Source of the DNA: DAOMNN01 sp050486545
GTDB taxonomy: Bacteria; Pseudomonadota; Gammaproteobacteria; Burkholderiales; Rhodocyclaceae
Reading direction: 5' to 3'
DNA: 64,000 nt
Assembly: GCA_050486545.1 (NCBI GenBank)
Contig: JBJHDM010000004.1
Coordinates: 1 to 64,000, forward strand
Positions 1 to 7,674 of the stretch are shown here, piece after piece. The notes below the pieces were generated by a model. The model had not been told where the DNA came from. It saw nothing but the letters and a program-made list of their open reading frames with translations, and did not search any database. The number at the start of each line of letters is the position of its first letter. Positions within the stretch are counted from its first letter, which is position 1. The translations under genes and the position numbers were made by a program.

Positions 1-1291
1 CGGCGGCCCCAAAGGCGAGCAGGCCGGCCAGTGCGAGCCAGGGCATCCAGCGCATCAGCCCGGGTTGCCAGATCGCCCGGCCGCCGATCGCGGGAAGCAT
101 GACGGCGAGCGCGGCGAGCAGCGTGAGACTGACCGTGCCCACGGTGAAGAAGTGGAAGTAGCCCGGGACGAAGAAGGTGTCCGACAGCAGCGGCGCGAGC
201 TGCTCCTGGATGAGCACGAACGCGAACACGATGCCCAGCCCCATCGACAGCACCGCGACGCCGATCGCGTTCGTCGCCGGGTGGCGCCAGGGCAGCATCC
301 GGACCCAGCCGAACAGGCCGCGCCCGCCTTGGGCGCGGGCATGCACTTCGAGCGAGGCGACAATGATCAGGAAGGCGGTCAGCGTCGGGACGCTGACGAA
401 CAGCGACAGCAGCGAGCCGGTCACGCGCACCACGCCGGGGAGGTCCGGCTCGAGGAACATGTGGTACAGCGAGGTCGGTGGTACGAAGACCAGGTACATC
501 GAGAACACGAGCTTCGAGAAGCGCTCGCCGAACACCGACTTGACCCCGGTGAGATGGCGGACCAGCACGTACCACAGGATCACCGTGGCCATCAGCGGCA
601 GGTAGTGCATGTTGTGGAACACGATGTGCCAGTTGGTGCCGTGGTTGGTCGGCATTTCGCCGAAGCCGAGCGCCCATAGCGTGCCGGGCAGGAAGGTGTA
701 GAGCGCGGCGAATCCGGTCACGACCAGGAAACCGGCCCACGCGAACAGCGCAAAGCCCACCCCCGTCAGGCGTTCCTGGCGGCCCGCGCGACGCGGTTCG
801 AGCAGCGTCGCGATCGCGCAGGCCGGCACCACCATGAGGCCCAGCCCGAGCAGCAGGTAGCCGAGATTGAACACGAGCAGCGCACGTGGCGTCTGCGCAG
901 CCAGCGCCGGGGCGCCGTCGTAGAGCAGCGGCAGGCCCATGTGGGCGCCGCCCATGCTGAACGCGAAGCCGGTGAGCATCAGGCAGAACCCGGTCCACGC
1001 CAGCGCGCGCCGCACCAGCCCACGGCCGTTCTCGACCGCGCTGAAGCCCAGCAGCAGGGCCGCTTGCGCGACGAACAGCCAGTAGAAGAAGATGCTCACC
1101 CCGTGCACGGTGAGGAAGCGGTAGCCCGTGTTGGGGACGATGTCGATGAGGCCGCCACGGGCGAGTGCGGTCAGCACGCCGCCGAGGATGCCCAGCGCCA
1201 GGGCGACCAGGGAGGCAGCGCTCATGCCGACCAGCAGGCGGCGGTCCGCGGTGCCCAGTGCGTCGAAACGGTCCTGATAACTGGTTTCCAT
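1..1291 (-). CDS. Heme-copper oxidase-like subunit I, B-family related (partial; C-terminus lies beyond the window edge)
   Basis: Membrane subunit of a terminal-oxidase-type complex; 430 residues are visible and the 3' end lies left of base 1. It reads as a run of hydrophobic helices and follows the B-family (ba3-like) pattern as I remember it: low-spin heme His at H63 (TVHG), H226 with Y230 four residues later in the CuB helix, and VPGYFH near residues 375-380. Where B-family oxidases usually have HH (CuB) and HFH (heme a3 and low-spin heme), this protein has Y276-H277 and Y378-F-H380. The catalytic centre may therefore be altered, and oxygen reduction should not be assumed; a nitric oxide reductase-like or non-catalytic role is possible. 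The ATG at 1291 lies 2 bp after the stop of the CuA subunit gene, so the two are co-transcribed. Confidence 0.8.
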   Translation of the reverse strand, partial: METSYQDRFDALGTADRRLLVGMSAASLVALALGILGGVLTALARGGLIDIVPNTGYRFLTVHGVSIFFYWLFVAQAALLLGFSAVENGRGLVRRALAWTGFCLMLTGFAFSMGGAHMGLPLLYDGAPALAAQTPRALLVFNLGYLLLGLGLMVVPACAIATLLEPRRAGRQERLTGVGFALFAWAGFLVVTGFAALYTFLPGTLWALGFGEMPTNHGTNWHIVFHNMHYLPLMATVILWYVLVRHLTGVKSVFGERFSKLVFSMYLVFVPPTSLYHMFLEPDLPGVVRVTGSLLSLFVSVPTLTAFLIIVASLEVHARAQGGRGLFGWVRMLPWRHPATNAIGVAVLSMGLGIVFAFVLIQEQLAPLLSDTFFVPGYFHFFTVGTVSLTLLAALAVMLPAIGGRAIWQPGLMRWMPWLALAGLLAFGAA

Positions 1292-1293
1292 GG

Positions 1294-2061
1294 TCAGACC
1301 ACCTCGATCGTTGCCTGCATTACGTCGTGTGCAGGGCCGCAGTACATCGTGCAATAGACGAGGTAGCGGCCGGGTTCGTGGAAGGTGATGTCCATCTCGG
1401 TGACACGCCCGGGTCGCAGGCGCACCATGCGTCCGCCGCGCCCGAACTGGATCGACGCGCCGTGCGCGACGTCCACCGCCATCATGCGGAAGCGGTACGG
1501 CTGCCCGGCATCGAGCCGGAGCTTGCCCGGCAGGTAGTACCACATGCCTGCGGCGAGATAGACGTCAATCGCGTCATCGTCGTGCGCGTGGTCCGCGTCG
1601 TCCGCATCATGGTCGATCGCACCGTGGTCCATCGCACCGTAGTCCATCGCACCGTGGTCCATCGCACCGTAGTCCATCGCACCGTGGTCCATCGCACCGT
1701 AGTCCATCGCACCGTGGTCCATCGCACCGTGGTCCATCGCACCGTGGTCCATCGCACCGTGCCCGTCGGCATGATCCGGGTTGTGGGCGAGCACGCGCGG
1801 ATGCACGGTGCCGTCGGGCAATCGGTAGCGCTCGATGAAATCGGCGGTCATGCGGCTGAATTCTTCGGTGTTCGGGCCGTCGTGGGCTGCGCCGTGCCCG
1901 CCATGTCCGCCGCCATGATCGTCGCCATGGCCCAGGCCGAGCAGCGCGAGGGGAGTTGGGGCCGCGCCGTAGGCGGCCCACAGGCCGTACAGCGAGACGC
2001 CGCCGAAGCCCATCGCGGCGATGAAGCCGCGGCGCGTCGTGATATGAGGTTTGGATGACAT
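1294..2061 (-). CDS. CuA-type cytochrome c oxidase subunit II with Tat signal and Met/Asp/His-rich repeat
   Basis: Electron-entry subunit of 255 residues. The N-terminus has a twin-arginine motif (TTRRGFIAAMG, R10-R11) and a hydrophobic stretch, so it is exported folded or anchored through Tat. The CuA site is intact: H200, C237, C241, H245 and M248 in the order H...CxxxCxxxHxxM. Between the anchor and the CuA domain lie a Gly/His-rich tract and nine MD(H/Y)GA units encoded by perfect 15-bp repeats, a probable flexible copper-binding segment not usual for the family. I chose the ATG at 2061 because AAAGGAG lies just upstream; the ATG at 2085 has no such site. It is followed directly by subunit I, and a degenerate copper-regulator box lies upstream. 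Confidence 0.85.
   Translation of the reverse strand: MSSKPHITTRRGFIAAMGFGGVSLYGLWAAYGAAPTPLALLGLGHGDDHGGGHGGHGAAHDGPNTEEFSRMTADFIERYRLPDGTVHPRVLAHNPDHADGHGAMDHGAMDHGAMDHGAMDYGAMDHGAMDYGAMDHGAMDYGAMDHGAIDHDADDADHAHDDDAIDVYLAAGMWYYLPGKLRLDAGQPYRFRMMAVDVAHGASIQFGRGGRMVRLRPGRVTEMDITFHEPGRYLVYCTMYCGPAHDVMQATIEVV
1621..1755. repeat. Nine tandem 15-bp units inside the CuA subunit gene
   Basis: Consecutive copies of ACCGTGGTCCATCGC or ACCGTAGTCCATCGC (plus strand) run from 1621 to 1755, with decayed partial units on each side. Units differ only at one G/A position, which changes His to Tyr in the encoded MD(H/Y)GA pentapeptide. The unit length is a multiple of three, so slippage would change copy number without breaking the frame. 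GG and AG units alternate, which suggests recent expansion as a 30-bp pair. Confidence 0.95.
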
Positions 2062-2186
2062 CGGGGTCTCCTTTCGCTCCGCCATGCAGAAAGGGATTTT
2101 TCCTTTCCGTCGTTGTTTCCGAGCCGTCCTTGGACAGGTTCGCTTTCAACGATAGGGGAACGGTGTCGACTGCAAGATGACCCGAA

Positions 2187-2204
2187 GATTACGGTTTTGT
2201 CAGA
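2187..2204. promoter_or_regulatory. Degenerate CopR/CusR-type box upstream of the CuA operon
   Basis: GATTAC, a 6-base spacer and GTCAGA resemble the perfect GATTAC-N6-GTAATC box found at 3138-3155. The two sites share the 9-mer GAAGATTAC. This one overlaps the 3' end of psd and lies about 125 bp before the start of the CuA subunit gene, where it could place the oxidase genes under copper control. The right half-site is only partly conserved. Confidence 0.4.
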
Positions 2205-3057
2205 TTCGAGAAACCGATGTGAATCCCATGGCTTCTCCCAGGCGCACGCTGCGCTCGGGTGCCCAGTCGGGATTGAACTGCAGGTCGCCTGCCGGAAACA
2301 GCAGCACGACGGTGGAGCCGAGCTGGAATCGTCCCATCTCGTCGCCCTGGCGCAGGTTGACCGGCTTGTCGGCATAGCTCCAGGCATGGAGGTCGGGACG
2401 ACGCGGCGGGTTGACGGTGCCGTGCCACACCGTCGCCATGCTGCCGACGATGGTCGCGCCCACGAGCACGAGCACGAACGGCCCGTGTTGGGATTCGAAC
2501 ACGCATACCAAACGCTCGTTGCGTGCAAACAGATTCGGTACGCCGCGCGCCGTGGCGGGATTGACCGAGAACAGGCTGCCGGGCACGTAGATCATCTGCG
2601 TCAGGCGGCCGTCGCAGGGCATGTGGATCCGGTGGTAGTCCCTGGGGCTGAGGTAGATCGTCGCGAAATGCCCGTCTTCGAAGCGCGCGGCCAGGGCACG
2701 GTCGCCGCCGACCAGCGTCGTGGTCGAGTAATCATGTCCCTTGGCCTGGAAGATCCGGTCATGCTCGATGCGGCCGAACTGGCTGATCGCCCCGTCGACC
2801 GGGCAGATCAGGTCGGCGTTCGCAAGCGGACGGGCCCCTTCGCGCAAGGGGCGCGTGAAGAATTCGTTGAAGCTGGCGTAGGCGGTCGGATCGGGATTGG
2901 CGGCCTCGCCCATGTTGACCCCGTAGCGTCCGATGAACCAGCGGATCACCGCAGTGGTGAGGCGTCCGCCCCGCAAACGCGCGAATCGACCGGCGAGCGC
3001 GGTCAGCAGTTGTTTGGGCAGCAGGTACTGGGCCAGGACTTTGATGCGGTCGGACAC
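2200..3057 (-). CDS. psd: Phosphatidylserine decarboxylase proenzyme
   Basis: Makes phosphatidylethanolamine from phosphatidylserine at the inner membrane. The 285-residue protein matches the Escherichia coli-type enzyme along its length: ILPK-like start (QYLLPKQLL), FNEFFTRPL, CPVDGAISQFG, YLSPRDYHRIHMPC and LFARNERLVCVFE. It ends with the self-cleavage motif LGST (residues 246-249), where the pyruvoyl group forms at S248. The chosen start is GTG at 3057 (SDRIKVLAQ follows), which fits the family N-terminus; the frame stays open further upstream but that part is not conserved. It is divergent from cusR and runs toward the CuA gene. Its place beside copper genes may be chance. Confidence 0.95.
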   Translation of the reverse strand: MSDRIKVLAQYLLPKQLLTALAGRFARLRGGRLTTAVIRWFIGRYGVNMGEAANPDPTAYASFNEFFTRPLREGARPLANADLICPVDGAISQFGRIEHDRIFQAKGHDYSTTTLVGGDRALAARFEDGHFATIYLSPRDYHRIHMPCDGRLTQMIYVPGSLFSVNPATARGVPNLFARNERLVCVFESQHGPFVLVLVGATIVGSMATVWHGTVNPPRRPDLHAWSYADKPVNLRQGDEMGRFQLGSTVVLLFPAGDLQFNPDWAPERSVRLGEAMGFTSVSRI

Positions 3058-3137
3058 GATGGATTCCGTCGGCGGATGCAGCGGCGCATTATAGCCCGGG
3101 CCAGGCGTGCGGGATTCCGACGGCGGGATGACTGGAA

Positions 3138-3155
3138 GATTACATCTTCGTAATC
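3138..3155. promoter_or_regulatory. CopR/CusR-type operator in the psd-cusR divergent region
   Basis: GATTACATCTTCGTAATC is a perfect 6-bp inverted repeat with a 6-base spacer, matching the TTAC-N6-GTAA layout of copper-responsive CopR/CusR/PcoR boxes. It lies 71 bp before the cusR start and 81 bp before psd. This is the expected site for autoregulation of the two-component system. Confidence 0.75.
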
Positions 3156-3225
3156 CGGGAGACTCGCGCCTTCTGGACTGGCAGAATTGAGTCATGACGA
3201 CCCTCGAACCGCCTCGGAGCCTGAC

Positions 3226-3909
3226 GTGAAGATCCTGATCGTGGAAGACGAGCCGAAGACCGGCGACTACCTGCGTCAGGGGCTGTCCGAGGCTGGCTAT
3301 GTGGTGGATCTTGCCCGTGATGGACTGGACGGACTCCATCTGGCGCAGACAGGCGACTACGACCTGATCGTGCTCGACGTGATGCTCCCGGGGCTGGATG
3401 GATGGGGCGTGCTGCAGACGGTCCGGCGCGGGGATCACGAGATGCCGGTGATCTTCCTCACCGCCAGGGATCAGGTGGAGGACCGCGTACGCGGGCTGGA
3501 ACTCGGTGCGGACGATTATCTGGTCAAGCCCTTTGCGTTTTCCGAACTGCTCGCGCGCGTGCGCACGCTGCTTCGCCGCGGTGGGCGGGCCAAGGAACCG
3601 GAGGTGTTGCGGGCGGCCGATCTCGAGCTCGACCTGCTGCGGCGACGGGTCACGCGGGCCGGCGTGCGCATCGACCTGACTGCCAAGGAGTTCGCGTTGC
3701 TCGAGTTGTTGCTGCGCCGTCAGGGCGAAGTGCTGCCACGTTCGCTGATCGCCTCCCAGGTGTGGGACATGAACTTCGACAGCGACACCAACGTGATCGA
3801 GGTCGCGGTGCGGCGCCTGCGTGCGAAGGTCGACGAGCCTTTCGAGCCCAAGCTGATCCGCACCGTGCGGGGGATGGGGTACGTGCTCGAGTCGGAAACG
3901 GCCGAATGA
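3226..3909 (+). CDS. cusR: Copper-responsive OmpR-family response regulator (CusR/CopR type)
   Basis: DNA-binding regulator of 227 residues. The receiver domain (about 1-115) has the phospho-acceptor D51 in LIVLDVMLPG and the acidic pair in VEDEP; the winged-helix domain (about 130-225) contains SQVWDMNFDSDTN, a stretch nearly invariant in the CusR/CopR/IrlR group. The start is GTG at 3226 with GGAG seven bases upstream, giving the family N-terminus KILIVEDE. It overlaps cusS by 4 bp (ATGA), so the pair is translationally coupled. It probably binds the box at 3138-3155 and induces the copper genes that follow. Silver or another metal as the signal cannot be excluded. Confidence 0.93.
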   Translation: MKILIVEDEPKTGDYLRQGLSEAGYVVDLARDGLDGLHLAQTGDYDLIVLDVMLPGLDGWGVLQTVRRGDHEMPVIFLTARDQVEDRVRGLELGADDYLVKPFAFSELLARVRTLLRRGGRAKEPEVLRAADLELDLLRRRVTRAGVRIDLTAKEFALLELLLRRQGEVLPRSLIASQVWDMNFDSDTNVIEVAVRRLRAKVDEPFEPKLIRTVRGMGYVLESETAE

Positions 3910-5345
3910 GTCTGCGCAAACGGGCCCCGCTGTCGTTGACGGCGCGTTTTGCGGTGCTCTTCGCGGCCTTTGCCGCGAGCCTGCTGCTGCTCGTCGGCCT
4001 GGTCCTGGAGCGTGCGGTCGAGGTGCATTTCAACGAACTGGACGAGCACGAACTTGCGGCCAAGCAGATCATGATCGGCAATCTTCTCGCCCGTATCGAC
4101 TCTGCCGATGCGTTCGAGGCGATGGGGCAGCGACTGGATGATGCGCTGGTCGGGCATGACCAGGTTGCGGTACTGATGCGCGACGAAACCGGCAAGCAAC
4201 TGTATGCGATGCGTCCGGAACGGTTTGGGACGGCTCAGCGTCATGGCGCCCCCCTGACGGTTGGCGTGCGGCACTGGCGTGAAGGAGAAGTCGAACACAT
4301 CGGTCGCGAGGCCGCATTCGTCATTCCGCTTCCCGAGCCGGTGGCGGTACGGGCGCTCATCGCGCTTGACATCTCACACCATACGCATTTCCTGACCGAG
4401 GTCCGCAATCGACTCTGGGTGGCGATTTCGGTTGCGGCATTGCTCGCCGCAGGGCTGGGCTGGTTGGCCGCACGCAAGGGACTCGCGCCGATGCGAAGGG
4501 TTACCTCGACCGCACGCCGCCTGTCGGCCGAGCGTCTCGGCGAGCGCCTGTCGGAAACCGACGCACCGGCCGAGATGCTGGAACTGGTCGAGGCCTTCAA
4601 CGGCATGCTCGACCGGCTCGAGGCCTCCTTCGCGCGCCTGTCGGACTTCTCCGCCGACATCGCCCACGAACTGCGTACGCCGGTCTCGAACCTGATGACG
4701 GAAACCCAGGTGGCGCTGTCTCGGGCGCGCACGGCCGACGAGTACCGGGAAACCCTTCATTCCAACCTCGAGGAGTTCGAACGCCTTGCCCGCATGATCG
4801 CAGACATGCTGTTCCTCGCCAAGGCCGACAACGGGCTGCTGCCACGACCGGCCGAAACCGTTGCGCTCGAAGCAGAGGCGCAGGCACTGGCCGAGTTCTA
4901 CGAGGCGCTGGCCGAGGAGAGGCTGGTGCGTCTGCGGGTTTCGGGAGCGGCGACGGTCATCGGGGATCGGTTGATGCTGCGCCGTGCGGTCTCGAACCTC
5001 GTGTCGAACGCGCTGCGCCATGCGTCGCCCGGGGGAACGGTCGAGATCCGGATCGGACAGGAGGGAGGCGTCGTGCGGCTGGCGGTTGCGAATCCGGGCG
5101 ACCCTATCCCGGCCGAGCATCTGCCGTTGCTGTTCGAGCGCTTCCACCGGGTCGACTCGTCCCGGACCCGCCAGGGCGAAGGCGCCGGCCTGGGCCTGGC
5201 GATCACCCGCTCGATCGTCGAAGCGCACGGCGGTCGCGTCGAGGCCGAATCGGCTGGCGGGGTGACGACTTTTTCCCTGTACTTGCCGCAACTCAAGGCA
5301 CCGGATCGCCGGGCCACGGAGGATCGCAGCCTGGCGACCGAATGA
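3906..5345 (+). CDS. cusS: Heavy-metal sensor histidine kinase (CusS type)
   Basis: Inner-membrane sensor of 479 residues that phosphorylates CusR. Two membrane helices (about 15-35 and 170-190) flank a periplasmic sensing domain of roughly 135 residues, followed by HAMP, the dimerisation/phosphoacceptor box FSADIAHELRTPVSN (H254) and an ATPase domain with N-box RRAVSNLVSNALRHA and G-box GEGAGLGLAI. The length and order are typical of the CusS/CopS/PcoS group. It overlaps cusR by 4 bp, and the next gene begins 50 bp later, consistent with one copper-response operon. Confidence 0.93.
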   Translation: MSLRKRAPLSLTARFAVLFAAFAASLLLLVGLVLERAVEVHFNELDEHELAAKQIMIGNLLARIDSADAFEAMGQRLDDALVGHDQVAVLMRDETGKQLYAMRPERFGTAQRHGAPLTVGVRHWREGEVEHIGREAAFVIPLPEPVAVRALIALDISHHTHFLTEVRNRLWVAISVAALLAAGLGWLAARKGLAPMRRVTSTARRLSAERLGERLSETDAPAEMLELVEAFNGMLDRLEASFARLSDFSADIAHELRTPVSNLMTETQVALSRARTADEYRETLHSNLEEFERLARMIADMLFLAKADNGLLPRPAETVALEAEAQALAEFYEALAEERLVRLRVSGAATVIGDRLMLRRAVSNLVSNALRHASPGGTVEIRIGQEGGVVRLAVANPGDPIPAEHLPLLFERFHRVDSSRTRQGEGAGLGLAITRSIVEAHGGRVEAESAGGVTTFSLYLPQLKAPDRRATEDRSLATE

Positions 5346-5395
5346 ACCCGGCACATGGAAAGCGGACCAACCAAGGATTGACTCGAGGAACCATC

Positions 5396-5863
5396 ATGAA
5401 CCTTTCGACCTTTTCGATTCAGGGACTCCGTCGTTTCACGACGGGTCTGGCCTTTCTCGTCGCCCTCGGTGTCGGCCCGGTTCTCGCCGATGCGGAAGAG
5501 ATGGTGATGTACAAGGATCCGAACTGCGGCTGCTGCGGGAAATGGGCGGACCACATGCGCGAGAACGGCTTTGCGGTGAAGGAAATCAGCACGCGCGAGA
5601 TGGGCCTGGTCAAGAGTGAGGCCGGTGTTCCACGCGCGCTCGGTTCCTGCCATACGGCGACCATCGGCGGGTATATCGTCGAGGGGCATGTTCCCGCATC
5701 CGACGTCAAGCGCCTGCTTGCCGAGCGTCCCGATGTCGTGGGCATTTCAGCGCCCGGCATGCCACTGGGTTCCCCCGGCATGGAAGGCCCGTATGAAGCC
5801 GAGCGCTACGACGTGGTGAGCTTCGACAAGCGGGGCAAGGTCGAGGTGTTCTCCAGCCACTGA
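5396..5863 (+). CDS. DUF411 / CopG-like periplasmic copper-binding protein
   Basis: Exported protein of 155 residues with a signal peptide ending near VLADAEE (about residue 33). It has the family CxCC motif in DPNCGCCGKW (C44, C46, C47), a second conserved site around SCHT (C85-H86), and H98 in VEGHVP. Proteins of this family (CopG) bind copper in a thioredoxin-like fold and occur in copper-resistance operons. I chose the ATG at 5396 because GAGGAA precedes it and a proper signal peptide follows; an ATG at 5342 overlapping cusS lacks both. Position after cusRS supports a role in periplasmic copper handling. Confidence 0.88.
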   Translation: MNLSTFSIQGLRRFTTGLAFLVALGVGPVLADAEEMVMYKDPNCGCCGKWADHMRENGFAVKEISTREMGLVKSEAGVPRALGSCHTATIGGYIVEGHVPASDVKRLLAERPDVVGISAPGMPLGSPGMEGPYEAERYDVVSFDKRGKVEVFSSH

Positions 5864-5882
5864 AGCGGCGGGATCGTACGCG

Positions 5883-6338
5883 ATGCATGGGGTCGTGCGT
5901 CTGGCCGCGCTGTCGTGCGCAACCGTGCTGTTGGCGGCGTGCGGGGGCCCGGCCCCCGAGGCCGGGATCGATCCCTCCGACGCCGCGCAGGTCGCCCGGG
6001 GCGAGGCCGTCTATCATCAGTATTGCGCCGTGTGCCACGGGGCGGAACTGCAAGGGCAGCCCGATTGGCGCCGCCGCCTGCCCAACGGACGCCTGCCGGC
6101 GCCTCCGCACGACGAGGACGGCCACACCTGGCATCACACCAACGAGGAACTCTTCGCGATGACGCGAAACGGGATGGTGCCGCCACTCGCGCCCGCGGGC
6201 TACGAAAGCGACATGCCCGCTTATGCGGGCATTCTCTCCGACGAGGATATTCGCGCGGTGCTCGCTTTCATCCAGAGCACCTGGCCCCCGGAGATCCTCG
6301 AGGTGCGCCGGAAGATGCTCGACCAGCGTTCGCGCTGA
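5883..6338 (+). CDS. Lipid-anchored mono-heme cytochrome c
   Basis: Protein of 151 residues with a lipoprotein signal (VLLAAC, modified Cys at residue 20) and one heme-binding motif, CAVCH (C48-C51-H52). A Met in YESDMPAY near residue 107 is the likely sixth ligand. It should be anchored by lipid facing the periplasm and shuttle electrons, perhaps to the CuA subunit at the start of this locus. It lies 19 bp after the DUF411 gene, so it is probably in the copper operon. Small c-type cytochromes beside DUF411 genes are common, but their exact partner is not known. Confidence 0.85.
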   Translation: MHGVVRLAALSCATVLLAACGGPAPEAGIDPSDAAQVARGEAVYHQYCAVCHGAELQGQPDWRRRLPNGRLPAPPHDEDGHTWHHTNEELFAMTRNGMVPPLAPAGYESDMPAYAGILSDEDIRAVLAFIQSTWPPEILEVRRKMLDQRSR

Positions 6339-6444
6339 AGCGCAGCGGATAGACTTCTCTGAGTGCGAAGGCTTCCGTTAACCCCAAGTTCGCGCGGGTC
6401 TCACACCTGATATTCTTCGCGGTTTTTCCGTTTCGCACGATTCG

Positions 6445-7149
6445 ATGAACGATTCATTCAGGCGCGGCGCGAAGGAGGGCTTCGTCGCGTTCTTTCCGCT
6501 TTCGCTCGGGCTCATTCCCTGGGCCATGGTCACGGGTGTGGCGATGCGCTCGACCGGGCTTTCGGTGGTCGAGTCCATGGGCATGAATCTCATGGTCTTC
6601 GCCGGAACCGCCCAGCTCGGGACCCTGCCGCTGATCGCTTCGGGGGCGCCGCTGTGGCTGATCGTGCTCACTGCGCTGGTGCTGAACCTGCGCTTTGTGA
6701 TCTTCAGTGCGGCGCTGGCACCGGCCTTCGAGGGCCAGCCCTGGCGCCGGCGGGTGCTGTCGGGCTACCTGCTCGTCGACGGGGTCTTCGCGGTGCTTTC
6801 CGATCGCCTGCTCAAGGCGGGCGACCCGAACTGGCGCTGGGGCTGTTTCATTGCGCCGTCGGTGTGGTGCTGGGTGCTGTGGCAGGTGTTCGCCTTCGTC
6901 GGGGTGATCGGTGCCGGAGTGCTGCCGTCCGACTGGTCGCTGGAGTTCATGGCGACGATCGCCCTGCTCGTCATGCTGGTGCCGATGGCCGCGTCGCGCC
7001 CGATGCTCGTCGCCGCCCTGGTGGGCGGACTCGCGACCGTGCTGCTGCGCGGAATGCCGCTCAAGCTCGGGTTGGTGGCCGGGATCGCGCTCGGCATCGT
7101 CGCCGGCTTCGCGGCCGAGCGCTGGCAGGACGGGAGGAGGGGCGCATGA
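6445..7149 (+). CDS. azlC: AzlC-family branched-chain amino acid exporter, large subunit
   Basis: Inner-membrane protein of 234 residues, with most of its length hydrophobic. The N-terminal block FRRGAKEGFVAFFPLSLGLI and the NLRFVIFSAAL segment are typical of AzlC, which with AzlD exports branched-chain amino acids or their analogues. It overlaps azlD by 4 bp. About 100 bp separate it from the cytochrome gene, enough for its own promoter, so it need not belong to the copper operon. No binding site for a regulator was recognised. Confidence 0.9.
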   Translation: MNDSFRRGAKEGFVAFFPLSLGLIPWAMVTGVAMRSTGLSVVESMGMNLMVFAGTAQLGTLPLIASGAPLWLIVLTALVLNLRFVIFSAALAPAFEGQPWRRRVLSGYLLVDGVFAVLSDRLLKAGDPNWRWGCFIAPSVWCWVLWQVFAFVGVIGAGVLPSDWSLEFMATIALLVMLVPMAASRPMLVAALVGGLATVLLRGMPLKLGLVAGIALGIVAGFAAERWQDGRRGA

Positions 7150-7472
7150 TCGAGGGCGTGTGGTTGTGGATCACCCTCGCGGCGATCGGCAGTACGACAA
7201 TCCTGACGCGGGGCAGCTTCATCATTCCCGGAGAGCGGGCAAAGCTGCCTCCAGTCGCGCAGCGCGTGCTGCGCTACGCGCCGGCGGCGGCGCTTGCCGC
7301 GCTGATTGCCCCGGACCTCCTGCTCGACGGCGGAGCACTCGACCCGCTGAATCCGAAGATGGCGGCGGCACTCGCCGTGGTTGCGGCGACGGTCTGGTGG
7401 CGGAATCCCTGGCTGCCGTTCTTCATCGGCATGGCCGTCCTGCTGCTGTTACGCAAGGGATTGGGGTGGTGA
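7146..7472 (+). CDS. azlD: AzlD-family branched-chain amino acid exporter, small subunit
   Basis: Small membrane protein of 108 residues with four predicted helices and the family pattern TILTRGSFI, LRYAPAAALAALIAPDLL and a final FFIGMAVLLLLRK. It is the obligate partner of AzlC and starts inside the azlC stop (ATGA). It is the last host gene before the prophage, whose left end lies 75 bp downstream, so no host gene is broken on this side. Confidence 0.9.
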   Translation: MIEGVWLWITLAAIGSTTILTRGSFIIPGERAKLPPVAQRVLRYAPAAALAALIAPDLLLDGGALDPLNPKMAAALAVVAATVWWRNPWLPFFIGMAVLLLLRKGLGW

Positions 7473-7547
7473 CTTCGGCGACGGGTTGCAGGTGACCGTT
7501 CGAATCCGGTCGGCCGTGCGTCGATCGTGATCCGTCCTCGTGCAGAT

Positions 7548-7613
7548 TGGGCTAGGCGCGGGGCTGGTTAAAGCGGAGCGCGATAAATGAGCACCACGGA
7601 GCGCGATAAATGA
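7548..7613. repeat. Prophage left end with two transposase-binding repeats
   Basis: The end begins TGGGCT and contains two identical 17-bp copies of CGGAGCGCGATAAATGA at 7574-7590 and 7597-7613, with a 23-bp period. A weaker copy (GGCGCGAT) follows near 7666. The core GCGCGATAAAT occurs inverted at the right end. Repeated sites near each end are what MuA-type transposases bind. Confidence 0.8.
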
Positions 7614-7674
7614 CAGACCATATCCTTGCGCCCGTCACAACACCTTTGCGCGTGGCGAAACGTGCGGCGCGATC

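Noticed and set aside
65..679. Plus-strand open frame opposite the oxidase subunit I gene
   Set aside because: Its product is Arg/Gln/His-rich without features; the minus-strand frame is a clear membrane protein in phase with the CuA gene.
1621..1755. Tandem repeat as a CRISPR-like array
   Set aside because: The units are 15 bp with no spacers and lie in frame inside a gene.
1482..1772. Open frame on the minus strand with repeated WTTVR units, and a plus-strand frame with repeated TVVHR units
   Set aside because: Both are by-products of the 15-bp repeat read in other frames; the CuA frame has the family motifs.
7494..7511. GTTCGAATCC after azlD, similar to a tRNA T-loop, possibly a tRNA remnant used as attachment site
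   Set aside because: The stem that can form is GACCG/CGGTC with an 8-base loop, not the 5-bp stem and 7-base loop of a T-arm, and no acceptor, D or anticodon arms are found nearby. Mu-like phages do not need tRNA sites.
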